Positions 48,053 through 59,275 of a DNA stretch of 64,000 nucleotides are shown here, in pieces. The number at the start of each line of letters is the position of its first letter. The first letter of the stretch is position 1. The notes below the pieces were generated by a model. The model did no database searches. It was not told where the DNA came from and saw nothing but the letters and a program-made list of their open reading frames with translations. The DNA is from Glandiceps talaboti (lineage: Eukaryota > Hemichordata > Enteropneusta > Spengelidae). The stretch covers positions 7,627,155-7,691,154 of the forward strand of contig NC_135563.1 in the NCBI RefSeq assembly GCF_964340395.1, given 5' to 3'. The translations under genes and the position numbers were made by a program.

Positions 48053-48244
48053 TTAGTTTATAGATAATTATACAATTCATCAACGGACACGTACAGTCCC
48101 GATAAGCTATAAACCGAATGTGAGTCCAAGAATATCATTCTGTCGATACCTGACCTGGCCTGTACAGTACCTGTACGTGACCCGACCGACCTGCGCTTTG
48201 TACTGACAGTAACCAATACTGACATCGCATCGCACAAAACGATG

Positions 48245-48317
48245 TTAGGCATAATAAAAAAATTGTGTGGTTCCGATTACGCTCAATTTTAGAATATGTG
48301 GGGTAGGTAGATTTGTT

Positions 48318-48384
<67 letters not shown>

Positions 48385-48629
48385 TAGGTTTTCCATTGTT
48401 TTCTAAATGGTCTCTGTGTTCTTTATTTCTTCCTATCAGATGTACAGCCATTATAGATTGGAAGAACAGTTTTATATTGTCTTTTAAAGTTTACATGCAC
48501 AATTTCTTGCGACACTTCAAAATGTTCGCGATTGTATTATCTTTTCTCTCTAATATGTAAAAAAAAATATTGTTGGCAGTGAAAACTAGGTGGGTCGGGT
48601 AACCGGAACCAAACAATTTTTTAGGCCTT
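48245..48629. mobile_element. MITE-like element, copy 1
   Basis: The left end (TAGGCATAATAAAAAAATTG then TGTGGTTCC) is an imperfect inverse of the right end (GGAACCAAACAATTTTTTAG then GCCTTA). The body includes TTTTCCATTGTTTTC and TCAGATGTACAG, shared with copies at 52239-52567 and 60870-61211. A (GT)n tract at 48319-48380 is inserted in this copy. Confidence 0.7.
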
Positions 48630-48639
48630 ACCATGTGTT

Positions 48640-49640
48640 CAAAATAAAATATACTATAGATGAAACGTTGGACACATAGTTCTGCAATATGCATATGCCA
48701 ATACATTTGTCTGAATATCTTATACCAGTTGTGTGTCCCCACATGGAGTAGTGTCACAAGACGAATGTTGGCATGTACATGTACACATATGTATGAGTCC
48801 AGGACATTCCTCTGCAAATGCGCAGTCTTCCGAACAAGGCAAGCTATATCAAATACCCGTCAAAGAACATGTATTATGGGATACAAACAAGGAAGGAACT
48901 TCTCTGCTTTGTAGAAGTATACAGCTATTATAAGGATGGGGTAAGAATTTGCGGCAGTGGGTGTCTGGGAGAAATTATTTTGGTCAAAAAAAATCCACAG
49001 CCCCCCCCCCCCTTTGCGCTCTTAAAATATTTCATGCCCCCCCCCCATGAACCCAGGATTTTTCGAAGCCCCCCCCCCCCCGGCTACCCATATTTTAATG
49101 TGTAATTATACAGTATCCCCCCAGTCTAACTTCAGATATATACAGTATGGTACACTACATTAAACTAACAGTGGAATTCAACTTCAGCGTCCATACATAA
49201 AATAGAAGAGGTTTGTTTACAAATACAAATGTATATGTGGGAAAAAGGTCTCACATTGGGCTGTAACCTGTACTTGGAGATACTTGGCCAGCAGGGTTTT
49301 CTCTTCAATCTTGATTCTGGGCAGAAACATCATCCCCCATGATAGCTAGTGGGGAGGGTGTGGGAGGGAGTGTCCCCCTCCCACGGTAAGTACATGTAAG
49401 AGACAAATTAATTTCATAACATTTCAAACCATACACATTATCGAAAGCCATAGAGTACTTAAAAATGTCTTCAATACCCCAATTTTACTCTCAATACATT
49501 AATATACAACTGTATAGCTATATAACCTACACTTTAACTTAATATGCAAATGGCAGACACACAGTCGCTTGGCTATTGACTCTCTCATAAATAAATGTAA
49601 ATGTAATTTTGCAAAGTACAAGGTAAACGACTTCTCCTGA
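48640..49640. other. intergenic with poly-C tracts, no gene seen
   Basis: Runs of 9-14 C occur near 48998, 49040 and 49072, each followed by ATTTTT or CATG-type phrases like those near 49980-50050. No exon is supported. Confidence 0.5.
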
Positions 49641-49661
49641 GGTTTGAATTAAAAAAACTCT

Positions 49662-49850
<189 letters not shown>

Positions 49851-49974
49851 AAGGCATACACAACTACATACGCATGGCTGTCCCCCAACTCATCACTGAA
49901 TATAGGTTTTAGAAGGTCTTTACTCGGAAAACGACCGCTCCTGAGGTTTAATTTGATTCAAATCATGAGCAAAA

Positions 49975-50125
49975 TACCCCCCCCCCCTCAGAACATCAGA
50001 ATTTCCATGCCCCCTCTTTGAATCCTCATTTTTTTCATGCCCCCCCCCCCAATTTCTCCCCAGGCCCTCTGCAGTGACCCCCGTATTGTAAATACTGAAG
50101 GCTCCCTAGTGTAAAAAAATACCCC
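49975..50125 (+). repeat. C-rich dispersed repeat
   Basis: Poly-C runs with TTTTTCATGCCCC and CCCCAGGCCCTC, then AATACTGAAGGCTCCCTAGT. It belongs to the family at 7545-7580 and 47515-47560. Confidence 0.5.
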
Positions 50126-50620
50126 CTTGCCTACATCATTTCTAGTTTCAAACTTTATGCGGAATTATCAAGACCATACTTCTGGGTATAAAGTGCACTC
50201 GAAAATTACTTTACTGACAGAGATGCAAATGACATCCAGATGAATACAAAATTAAAAGTATACAAAACAAGATATTGATTGTTATTCCTCGGTGTTTCCA
50301 GGTTTTAACGGAAATGTAATCTAATGCTAGCCTTTCCCTTGGTCATGAAGTACATTTGCCGCATTCATTCTGAATGACGTGAGATCTGTGCGTTGGTATT
50401 GTCCCAGCATACCTTGCGCGGTCGTACAGTTTTGATATACATGTGTATGTACGTGGAGACTTGTTTCGTTTAGTCACCACAGAACGACCCGAATCTTTAT
50501 CCATTCTACATCACCCGTCTTCCGTCGTAAGACGAATTGGTAACATAACCATTCATTCCTTCTGTGTATCCTGTGATCATCTGGAAGTGGGAAGACGACA
50601 CGTACAGTTTCCCGGGTTGT

Positions 50621-53600
50621 ATGAAAACAGAGCTACCGAACAACACGAAAACAGTACTCTTCACGATGGTTGGTGTCCGGTGTACGATTGTTACCTTCGT
50701 TGCTCTGATATGCATCTCTCAAGCAATAGAGACGCCATTGGATACGGCAAGTACGTATATGATTTTCTACTTTTCCATGTTCATTACTCGAATTTGAAGT
50801 GGAGAAAACAGACAACGATTAATTTTAGTAATAGCTACTAGCTAGGCATTCGGCCTTCGGGTCGTCATTTTAGAAAATGGCCTCCTTGCGATCAAGACTC
50901 TTGTCATTGATTCTATGTTAATTTGTTATAAAATCTAAATACGAAATAAGTCAGATTGCGAGTTCAAGTTCAAGTTTAACAATGAAGGCACGAACCTTGA
51001 AAATCAATTTACCCTATAGTACCGTAGGTACTTGACGAGTGATATAACATGTATGTAGTCCGTACAATGTACAAAAAAATCAAATGGAATCGATTTTTTT
51101 TTTAAATATTAAATTTGGAACTTTAAATTATTTTTGAAGAAACGTCTTGATGCTATGATTGCTATAGAAGTATAAATATTTCCGGAGCAGTTGTAATAAT
51201 ATAATTTATTTATTTCTTTATTTTTTAAGCCTTCACATGAAGAGAAACCAAAAAAGAATTAAAACAGAAAACATGATACATTACAATACAATGTTAAAAT
51301 GGCATCAACAACATGCTAAGAATTTGACAAGTCTGTGGATCCTTCGCATATACATGTAAAAGCTGTCTGACACTATCTGTCAGCCCATCTGACATGAAAT
51401 GTTTTCAGATTTTTTAATACCGATGTAGAATATTGAACATGTCAAATATATAGCGAAGAAATGAAATATTATAGTTGTGATACAAATTGCCTGAGTACAG
51501 GACAATATAACAGTGTGTCCCTCCAGCTTACCACAATAATGCAAATTTAGCAGATGCATATAAAAATAACATGCATGAGAATTATTACTAAAAATCAATT
51601 TCGTCAGTGTAAAGGAACTGATTTCCACTGACGTTTTCAATTTTTATCACATTAATTGCATTCAATGATTTTGGCCAATTATGACACAAGCCTGACAAGG
51701 TTTACCCGTTGGTGTAGGGTCTATGGTTTACCATGCTTGATAATGATTAAATTCATTTTTTTTGGGACAGAGCATTCATGTGTAGAGTGCAGTTATCACA
51801 GGGAGATGCAGGATAGATTAGGAGATTTGTTGAATGCAGCAGAAGGATTAGATGATAGGGTAAGTAAACTACATGTAGGGTGAAAGTCACTCTCTTATCA
51901 CTCCTTTTGTTTTCTTGATAGTATACTAATACAGTAATATAATATGGCCCAAAGTTTTGCTTTTGAATGTTTGACCATACTGAGTGATTGGGGGTCCATA
52001 GTCTACAAGATACCTAATTTGTGCCATGTTTTCAGCTATCACTCACTTGGACTGAACAACACAAGTGTACATATTTTACAGTGTATGTTTGACCTGACTG
52101 TAATATTACTACTAAATACTTTTTCCCTTGTTGACTCTAAGATTGTGTATCAGGTGGGAGTAAAATACAAAATGTACATTGTATATAGAAAATGGTGTGA
52201 AAATCCTGAACACTATCCACCCCCATTTCCATGTTTATTAGGCCTAAAAAAAATAGAATTTGTGTGGTTCCTATTTACGCTCAATTTTAGAATGGGTGGA
52301 GTAGGTAGATTTTAAAGAAAATTTACATATGTGTGTCGAGTTCAGGTGGTTGACAATGTGCTTTCCATTGTTTTCCATATGGTCTCTGTGTGTTATTAGT
52401 TTCTTCCCATCAGATGTACAGATTGGAAGAACAGTTTTGTATTATCTTTTTAAGTTGATGTCGATTTCTGCAAAAAATTTCTTGAATGCGTAAAAACAAA
52501 GTTTAGGGTCAGCTGTGAAAAACTAGGTGGGGTTGGTAACTGGATCCAAACTATTTTTTTTGGCCTTATCATTTTAAGTTGAGAATGAATATTTGGAATT
52601 CTTTTGAGTTAAGGTTTGGCAGCCTATGTAAACCCATATCAGTTTATTACCGGAACTAATACACTCTGCTTCCTGCATGCAGGCAATATCTTATTCTCAA
52701 ATTTCATCGAAAATGTTTTCAATTTCCTGTAGAGTGGGTGTGTGGTCAGTTGTTTACTTTTGTATACCACAAAGTGCACAGTCAACCATGTACACATATA
52801 TTTTGTATAACAATATGTTCTCTTAACCTTGTAAATACAGTGCTTTTCTTAGAAGTGCGTCAAAGCTATTAAATGAACTATCAAGGTCAGTGAGCCTGAT
52901 CACAAGGTTTCATGTTGAGATAGACACCATAAAGATAACACATAGACATTGCTTACACCATGCAGGCTCTGTGTTTAGTTAATGATATAAACAGTAACAG
53001 CATGCATCCTACTACACAAGGTATAATCTGTTGAAGTTCAAACAAAATCCATGGTCAGCAGCCAGTGAAAGTTGATAGAATCTTAAAGTTTAACACATAC
53101 TCTATTCCCATATTACATGTGTACCTAACAATGCAGTCAATAATATGCTGAAACAGTTATCCTGTATATTTTTTATTATTTAAATTTTAACAAATTGTAC
53201 TAACTTCCACTGGCTGCTGACCATGGAGTTTGTTTGAACTTCAACTGATTATACCTTGTGTAGTAGTGTGTATGCTGTTACTGTTTATATCATTAACTAA
53301 ATACACAGCTGTTAGTGATGTTTGTGTGTTATCTTTTTGGTGTCTATCTCAACATGAAACCTTATGATCCGGCTCACTGATCTTGATAGTTCATTTTGAA
53401 GCTTTGACTGGCTTTGGGGAAAAGCAGTGTAAAGAAAGTGAAAGTTTGACTATAAGCTTAACCCCCCACCCCACCCCCCACCCCCCCTTTAGTGTTTCAG
53501 TTTGTGGCATAGATTCATAACAATTGCAACCCCCAATCCCCACCCACCCACATAGCAATATCATGGTGACATTTCTACATAGTCACATACACATGTCTGT

Positions 53601-54667
53601 ATGTCATAGATTTTCAAACAGTTGCTTCTACCCGCACAACTGTTTCTGTGTGTATACATGTATATAGCATTATTTGAACTAATCTCACCCACTCACACAT
53701 TAGTGTTTGCATGTGTATACAATACACATACATGTGGGATAGATTTCAAAAGAAGACAAATTCCAACCACAGAAAATATGTAATGCTGCATTGTATTATC
53801 TTCCATGCCAAATATTGCTGTTGGTAAATGTGTCATTTTTCAAACAGACAACCACAATATATTTATAGAAAATATTTAAGCATTGTACATGGTAACCAGT
53901 GGTCTGTATATTGATAAGCAGTACAGAAACAGGTTGAAATCATGGGCACTGGTTTTCAGGTACGGACATAAAAAAATCTGATTTATCATGTATACAGCTG
54001 CAAGAAATGTGTTTACCCACAGGTGATGCAATACTTTTCAGATTGTACTATGTTATTTTACCTAAAAAAAACATTTTTTTTAAAAACTGTTCCAGTTTCA
54101 GGTATAGTGCAGCTTTAACCGAGGAATCCCAGCAGCTATTTCAATAAATATATAAATGTCTTGGTGTTCTTAGAAAACAGTTTACCTAAAGTTATACAGA
54201 CCAGAACAGATAATATATATATCAAATGAAGACTCATGTTTTTCAGATAACAAAACAATTTCCAAAAGTTCACTTTGATACAAAATATATTACACCATGC
54301 ATAAGCCAAGTTGTTGTCTTTGAACAGAAAATATGGATTATATACCCTGGTGTTCGACATCATGACACCCTGCGTCTATGTCACTGCGGTGCTCAAATGA
54401 TGACCATTATTTTCCCAAATTTTTCAAAAATTATACTTGACAAAATATATTACATTATTTTTCTTCATTCAGCTGAAAAATACTCGTAGCCTCAGGGTTT
54501 TGTCCCTGAGGTCGCTTGTATTTTCCATGGCTGAACAAAATATTGGGAAATATTATCTAAATATTGTTATGTACTTATTATAAAAGTATATATTTTTTTC
54601 TTTCCAGACCAAACAGTTGACTGAGCCATTGAATAAACTGGAGGATTGTGATTGTATGAAACCTTAG
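50621..54667 (+). CDS. gene 3a: small secreted Cys-containing protein, three exons
   Basis: The exons are 50621-50750, 51771-51859 and 54608-54667, with donors GTACGT and GTAAGT, acceptors GGGACAG and TTTCCAG, and phases 1 and 0. The coding sum is 279 nt, giving 92 residues. Residues 16-35 form a signal-peptide-like core (MVGVRCTIVTFVALICISQA), so translation may start at the second Met (50666). The mature part has a CVEC pair, a predicted helical, acidic middle (MQDRLGDLLNAAEGLDDR) and a C-terminal CDC pair. I recognise no family. It could be a peptide hormone, antimicrobial or other secreted factor; none of these is shown. All three exons are unchanged in the second copy while the introns differ. 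An AATAAA lies at 54913-54918. Confidence 0.65.
52239..52567. mobile_element. MITE-like element, copy 2
   Basis: The ends TAGGCCTAAAAAAAATAG and TTTTTTTGGCCTTA are inverted. The body matches 48245-48629. It lies in the second intron of gene 3a. Confidence 0.7.
52836..53431. mobile_element. fold-back element with about 235-bp arms
   Basis: The left arm (52836-53075) and right arm (53200-53431) are inverted copies. TACAGTGCTTTTC at the left end pairs with GAAAAGCAGTGTA at the right end, and GGTCAGCAGCCAGTG pairs with CACTGGCTGCTGACC beside the loop. Loop about 124 nt. It lies in the second intron of gene 3a. Confidence 0.88.
53922..54135. mobile_element. 214-bp presence/absence segment
   Basis: Present in copy 1 and missing from the second copy, where ATAAGCAG joins directly to ATTTCAATAA. 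AGCAG flanks it on both sides (53917-53921 and 54131-54135). This fits either an insertion with target duplication or a microhomology deletion. Confidence 0.6.
54240..54398 (+). other. possible alternative exon of gene 3a
   Basis: After TTTTTCAG an open frame in the correct phase 0 reads ITKQFPKVHFDTKY, IIYPGVRHHDTL and LCHCGAQMM. It is protein-like, but the second copy has a 17-bp insertion inside it that shifts the frame, which argues against conservation. Confidence 0.25.
54468..54536. repeat. nested hairpin
   Basis: CCTCAGGG-TTTTGT-CCCTGAGG is a perfect 8-bp stem. An outer stem is formed by TTCAGCTGAAAAATAC with GTATTTTCCATGGCTGAA. It is conserved in the second copy at about 62923-62991. 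Confidence 0.75.
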
Positions 54668-55543
54668 TATAAGAAGAGGGTGAAATACCGCACAGAAGAC
54701 CTGTGTACGAGTCACTGTAACTGTATACATAATGAACTGTTATGGAGCGATGCCAAGGCCCTATGAGTCAGTTTGTTTCTATTTATAGAACGTTGCCCTT
54801 GTTTTACCCTGTTGACATCACATACAAAATATGCAAGGGAATTGTTAATCACTATGGACCGCTTCATTGGCATAACAGCATCATAATGAAGGGTTGCCAT
54901 ATAGTTTATTAAAATAAAAAAGAGATCTTACGTGATATCTGTTTAACTGTCTTACCAGGAATTGTCGCATGTAATAATTGTACAGCATATCTACTTATTT
55001 TGTTAGTGACCAACTCTCATCTTTGAATCATGAAAAATTGACTCAAAAAAAAAAAATTATTATATGTTGAAGTCAAATATATACAACTGGTAATCAAGGT
55101 CATCTGTTTTCCAAGATAGATGCAAACTAAATCTATTGTTCTTCAATGTGGTATTACACAAGTGGGTGATAGTGGTTCCTCTGTTGTGTGATTCTAATCA
55201 CCCTGTGATCAAGATAGTGTAAACATTGGAAGTCCCACAACACTATACACTGCAAGTTTATGAAACTTGAACTCCCTACTGAGACCATAATAAAACTAAT
55301 ATCCATTCAAAAGATTATCACTGTTGTATCATCCTGTTGTGACAATAGTTTTAGTTTGTGTCGATCTTAGTAAACTGAAAGGCTCACTTACCAGAGTAAT
55401 ATCAAGGAGGGAATTGTAGCATTAATGTTATCTACGAACACAGCAAAGCTGTATAAAAAGTTAAATCATTTACTTACAAGATATGTCTTGCAGGTGTACT
55501 TCATCAAATATAATATACCATGTTTACGTATATGTATATTCAA

Positions 55544-56010
55544 TTTTATAAACTGTATTTGATATAAAAATGTAATGTACTCATATGATTAGAATTTTAG
55601 GGAATTCATCACGCAGCATTTTTCTATTTTGGAAAAAAAAATAATCTTCAGAATCTCATTGCCAGTAAGGTTGACTTATAGAGCAGGTGTCATGCTTTTT
55701 ATTTTACCCACAGTATGTGCCAATTTGGTTAATTTATTATCAACATTTCAAGGTTTAGTCATTTCTCTATGAACACTGCCATTAGCTGCACAACAGGATT
55801 ACTCATTGGATTAGTAAATTGTAATGAGAGATCTGATGATATGTGCAGGGTATGAGTCACAAACTCTTGTCATTTCTTTTCATAGATTATATGCATGTAA
55901 AGAAAAGTGATAAAGAGAAATTATTGACATGTATTTATCTCATAATAAACTACAGATCTGAAGCAGTACTTAGTTATATTTGCAGCTTTCAAAGTTGTGC
56001 TCAGTACTAC
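55544..56010. other. intergenic, no gene seen
   Basis: AT-rich DNA downstream of gene 3a. No supported exon. Confidence 0.4.
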
Positions 56011-56013
56011 ATA

Positions 56014-56150
56014 ATGTATGTATGTATGTATGTATGTGTATGTATGTATGTATGTATGTATGTATGTATGTATGTGTGTGTATGTATGTATGTATGTATG
56101 TATGTGTGTGTATGTATGTATGTGTGTGTGTGTATGTATGTATGTATGTA

Positions 56151-56181
<31 letters not shown>

Positions 56182-56248
56182 GTATGTATGTATGTATATA
56201 TGTGTGTGTATGTATGTATGTATGTATGTATGTATGTATGTGTGTATG

Positions 56249-56282
<34 letters not shown>

Positions 56283-56322
56283 TGTGTGTGTATGTATGTA
56301 TGTACGTATGTATGTGTGTATG
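56014..56322. repeat. (ATGT)n / (GT)n microsatellite
   Basis: About 300 bp of ATGT tetramers alternating with GTGTGT patches, ending next to a tRNA-like SINE head. Confidence 0.97.
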
Positions 56323-56327
56323 TCTGT

Positions 56328-56690
56328 CTGGCTCCCTGTAGCGTAGTGGTTTGCGCACAGGATTAGCAGTCGGGAGGTCACAGGTTCGAATCCCACTTGA
56401 AACAGGGGATTTTTCTGCGACCGACCCAAACCCAGGGTGAGTGTTCTACAGACTCATGATCAATGGGTAGGCTGTATCACTCAGCCGTGTCTCACTCACA
56501 AGACGAGTGCAAATTTGGGGGGACTCCTGGAGTAATGACTTGAAAAGTCGGGGACGATTACTCACACGGAGCCGGCAGGTGCTATGTTTGCCGGGCCTGG
56601 GTGACTCTGGGTTAGCCTGTGGACTGACTGGGAAAGCCTTGACGGTTCCATGGCAACGTGATATAAAGTGTGCTACATAGACCTGTCACG
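56328..56690 (+). mobile_element. tRNA-derived SINE
   Basis: The head has an A-box-like TAGCGTAGTGGTTTGCGC and a strong B-box GGTTCGAATCC in tRNA spacing. A GC-richer body of about 290 bp follows, unlike its surroundings. It abuts the microsatellite on its left side. Confidence 0.75.
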
Positions 56691-56805
56691 TATTCCCAAA
56701 CCCGAATGTAGCATTTGTGTTTGCTTGTTTGTGTGTGTGTATTGTCTGCATAACAGAAAATCGCTGGGAGGAATTCCCAGCACAAAAATTTAAAAAAACA
56801 AACAA

Positions 56806-56846
56806 ATGTATGTATGTATGTATGTATGTAAGCATGCATGTATGTA

Positions 56847-56879
<33 letters not shown>

Positions 56880-56882
56880 ATG

Positions 56883-56913
<31 letters not shown>

Positions 56914-56928
56914 GCATGCATGTATGTA

Positions 56929-56961
<33 letters not shown>

Positions 56962-57062
56962 ATGTATGTATGTATGTACGTACGTACGTACGTACATACA
57001 TACTTATGTCCGTACATACTGTATGTATGTACCGTATGTATGTATGTATGTATGTATGTATG
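56806..57062. repeat. (ATGT)n / (GT)n / (ACGT)n microsatellite
   Basis: Long ATGT tetramer run with GT and ACGT patches. Two near-identical internal units with AAGCATGC lie about 90 bp apart. Confidence 0.97.
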
Positions 57063-57691
57063 AATGATTTAATACATACACCATTACATGTGTGCATATG
57101 TCATTTTCACTTGCTCACTTTGCATTTTTAAATACATTGTAGGCCATTCTTTTAGATAGTTTTGTAAAGCTAATAAAGCATTTTCGTTTACTCAAAATAT
57201 AGCTGTGGTTAGTGTGTTATTTTCTTGCCACAGTTACAATGTAAATCAAAGTCTCAAAGTAGTAATACTGGCATCAGTTCACTGTAACAGTTTCATTTTC
57301 CTACCAAAGTATGTGTATCTCTTTTAATACATGATACTGTGGAAGAGAATTATATTGAGTGATTCATCTCTAGAGATTGTGATGTTGTCGAAAAGTGAAT
57401 CCATCACAAGACTGTCCACAAACCCCACTCTCCATTTTTCAGTTGATGTACACTGATCAAGACTTGGGTGATTAACCATAGTAACAGAAGTAGTTACAGC
57501 AGGCATGGCTATTTGTTGACGATAGAATTACAAAAGGAGGATGTGTAGACTAGAGGAAATTACTTCAGTCATGAAAAATGAAACAGTCTGTGTGTTTCAG
57601 CTGCTATGTGCTTCAGTACCCACACACTCAAAAGTGGAAATACATATTACAGAGTACACTTAAAATCATGAATTCTGAAACAAAACATCAT
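57063..57691. other. intergenic, no gene seen
   Basis: AT-rich, no supported exon. Confidence 0.4.
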
Positions 57692-57957
57692 ATGGCTCAA
57701 CAAAAATCTTACTAACACTGCTACATTTTATCATCTGGCTCAACACAAATCTTACCAATAATCCTACATTTTATCATCTGGCTCAGCAAAAATCTTACCA
57801 ATAATCCTACATTTTATCATCTGGCTAAACAAAAATCTTACCAATAGTGCTACATTTTATAGTCTGGCTGAACAAAAATCTTACTAACAATTGCTACATT
57901 TTATAGTCTGGCTGAACAAAAATCTTACTAACAGTGCTACATGTCATCTGGCTGAAC
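57692..57957 (+). repeat. 43-bp minisatellite, copy 2
   Basis: Units start with TGGCT at 57692, 57736, 57779, 57822, 57865, 57909 and 57949. The core CAAAAATCTTACCAATA then TGCTACATTTTAT matches the array at 1260-1425. Confidence 0.92.
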
Positions 57958-58900
57958 TATTTCTGTTGGTAACATTTTCATCAAGCCACACAACATTTAG
58001 TTTCAGGTTTAATGATTCTAATTGTAAGTACATTTGACTACAACATACACATTATAAGAGAATTTGTACACATATGTATACATGTAACTCATGTATACAT
58101 ATTAAAGTCTGACAGTATGTATAGCTGTCATGTACACAAAAATACCTGTGCAAGTATGTTGTCACATACACAATGTACACATTTATAAGACTCGTACAAA
58201 GCATACACATAATGTACAGATATGTATCATAATATTTTATTACAAATGATGCTCCTGAGTTTTATCATCAAATACATGCACACACAACCAATTCAAAAAT
58301 CAATATATGTTCAAGTACAATGGATCAAAATGAATCTCCAAAATACATATAACCAGAGTTCGAAAACTGTCTTTGAATGTAGAAAAAAAAATGAAACTGA
58401 TGAAAATTTGGAAAAATACAGGACAATTTAAGTATTTCTCTTCATACAATCATGTACCCTGTTAACATGTTTCTCCAATAGAAGTCATTTAAACAAGAAA
58501 ACAACACAGATCTCTAGAAAACTCCTCTAATTCCCTCTGGTCTAAGTCGTAGAAGGTGTCATCTAAAATGTCATGATAACACTTCTTAGTTTTTATACTG
58601 TACATGTAGTTTCATTGGTAGCAAAACCTTACCCATATATTTTAATAGTTATGTATATCTCATTTTGAATGATATCATTTCTACAATAAAACATCTTGAT
58701 GGACCATTCTACATTTTCACTTGATAAACCAAGACTTCTGCAAGTAGCAGGGCTTTCCATAAACTTGATTATCTCATTAACATAAATCTACATCAATTTA
58801 CATACTGTTTAACATATGATATTAGTTTATTACATTTATTCATATTGATGGAAGCTCATCTCTGTAGGTTACTGTATCAACATAGACATTTAAACTTTTG
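57958..58900. other. intergenic up to the assembly gap, no gene seen
   Basis: AT-rich DNA with no supported exon. It belongs to the sequence right of copy 1, before the gap. Confidence 0.4.
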
Positions 58901-59000
58901 NNNNNNNNNNNNNNNNNNNNNNNNNNNNNNNNNNNNNNNNNNNNNNNNNNNNNNNNNNNNNNNNNNNNNNNNNNNNNNNNNNNNNNNNNNNNNNNNNNNN
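58901..59000. other. assembly gap (100 N)
   Basis: Exactly 100 N, the conventional filler for a gap of unknown size. Confidence 1.
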
Positions 59001-59275
59001 TGGTCATGAAGTACATTTGCCGCATTCATTCCGAATGACGTGAGATCTGTGCGTTGGTATTGTCCCAGCGTACCTTGCGCGGTCGTACAGTTTTGATATA
59101 CGTGTATGTGGAGACTTGTTTCGTTTAGTCACTACAGAACGACCCGAATCTTTATCCATTCTACATCACCCGTCTTCCGTCGTAAGACGAATTGGTAACA
59201 TAACCATTCATTCCTTCTGTGTATCCTGTGATCATCTGGAAGTGGGAAGACGACACGTACAGTTTCCCGGGTTGT

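Larger units (their letters stand above)
50340..55543 (+). repeat. 5.2-kb duplicated block, copy 1
   Basis: This aligns end to end with 59001-64000 with scattered substitutions and small indels plus one 214-bp indel. It includes the whole of gene 3a. The second copy begins at the first base after a 100-N gap. Confidence 0.97.

Noticed and set aside
56328-56402. Functional tRNA gene
   Set aside because: A and B boxes are present, but I cannot draw a complete cloverleaf with a paired acceptor stem. The continuous downstream body suggests a SINE.
56014-57062. Cys-Met-Tyr-Val and His-Thr-Tyr-Ile open frames on both strands
   Set aside because: Translations of ATGT repeats, not proteins.
57692-57957. 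CRISPR-like direct repeats
   Set aside because: The units are contiguous 43-bp repeats without unique spacers.
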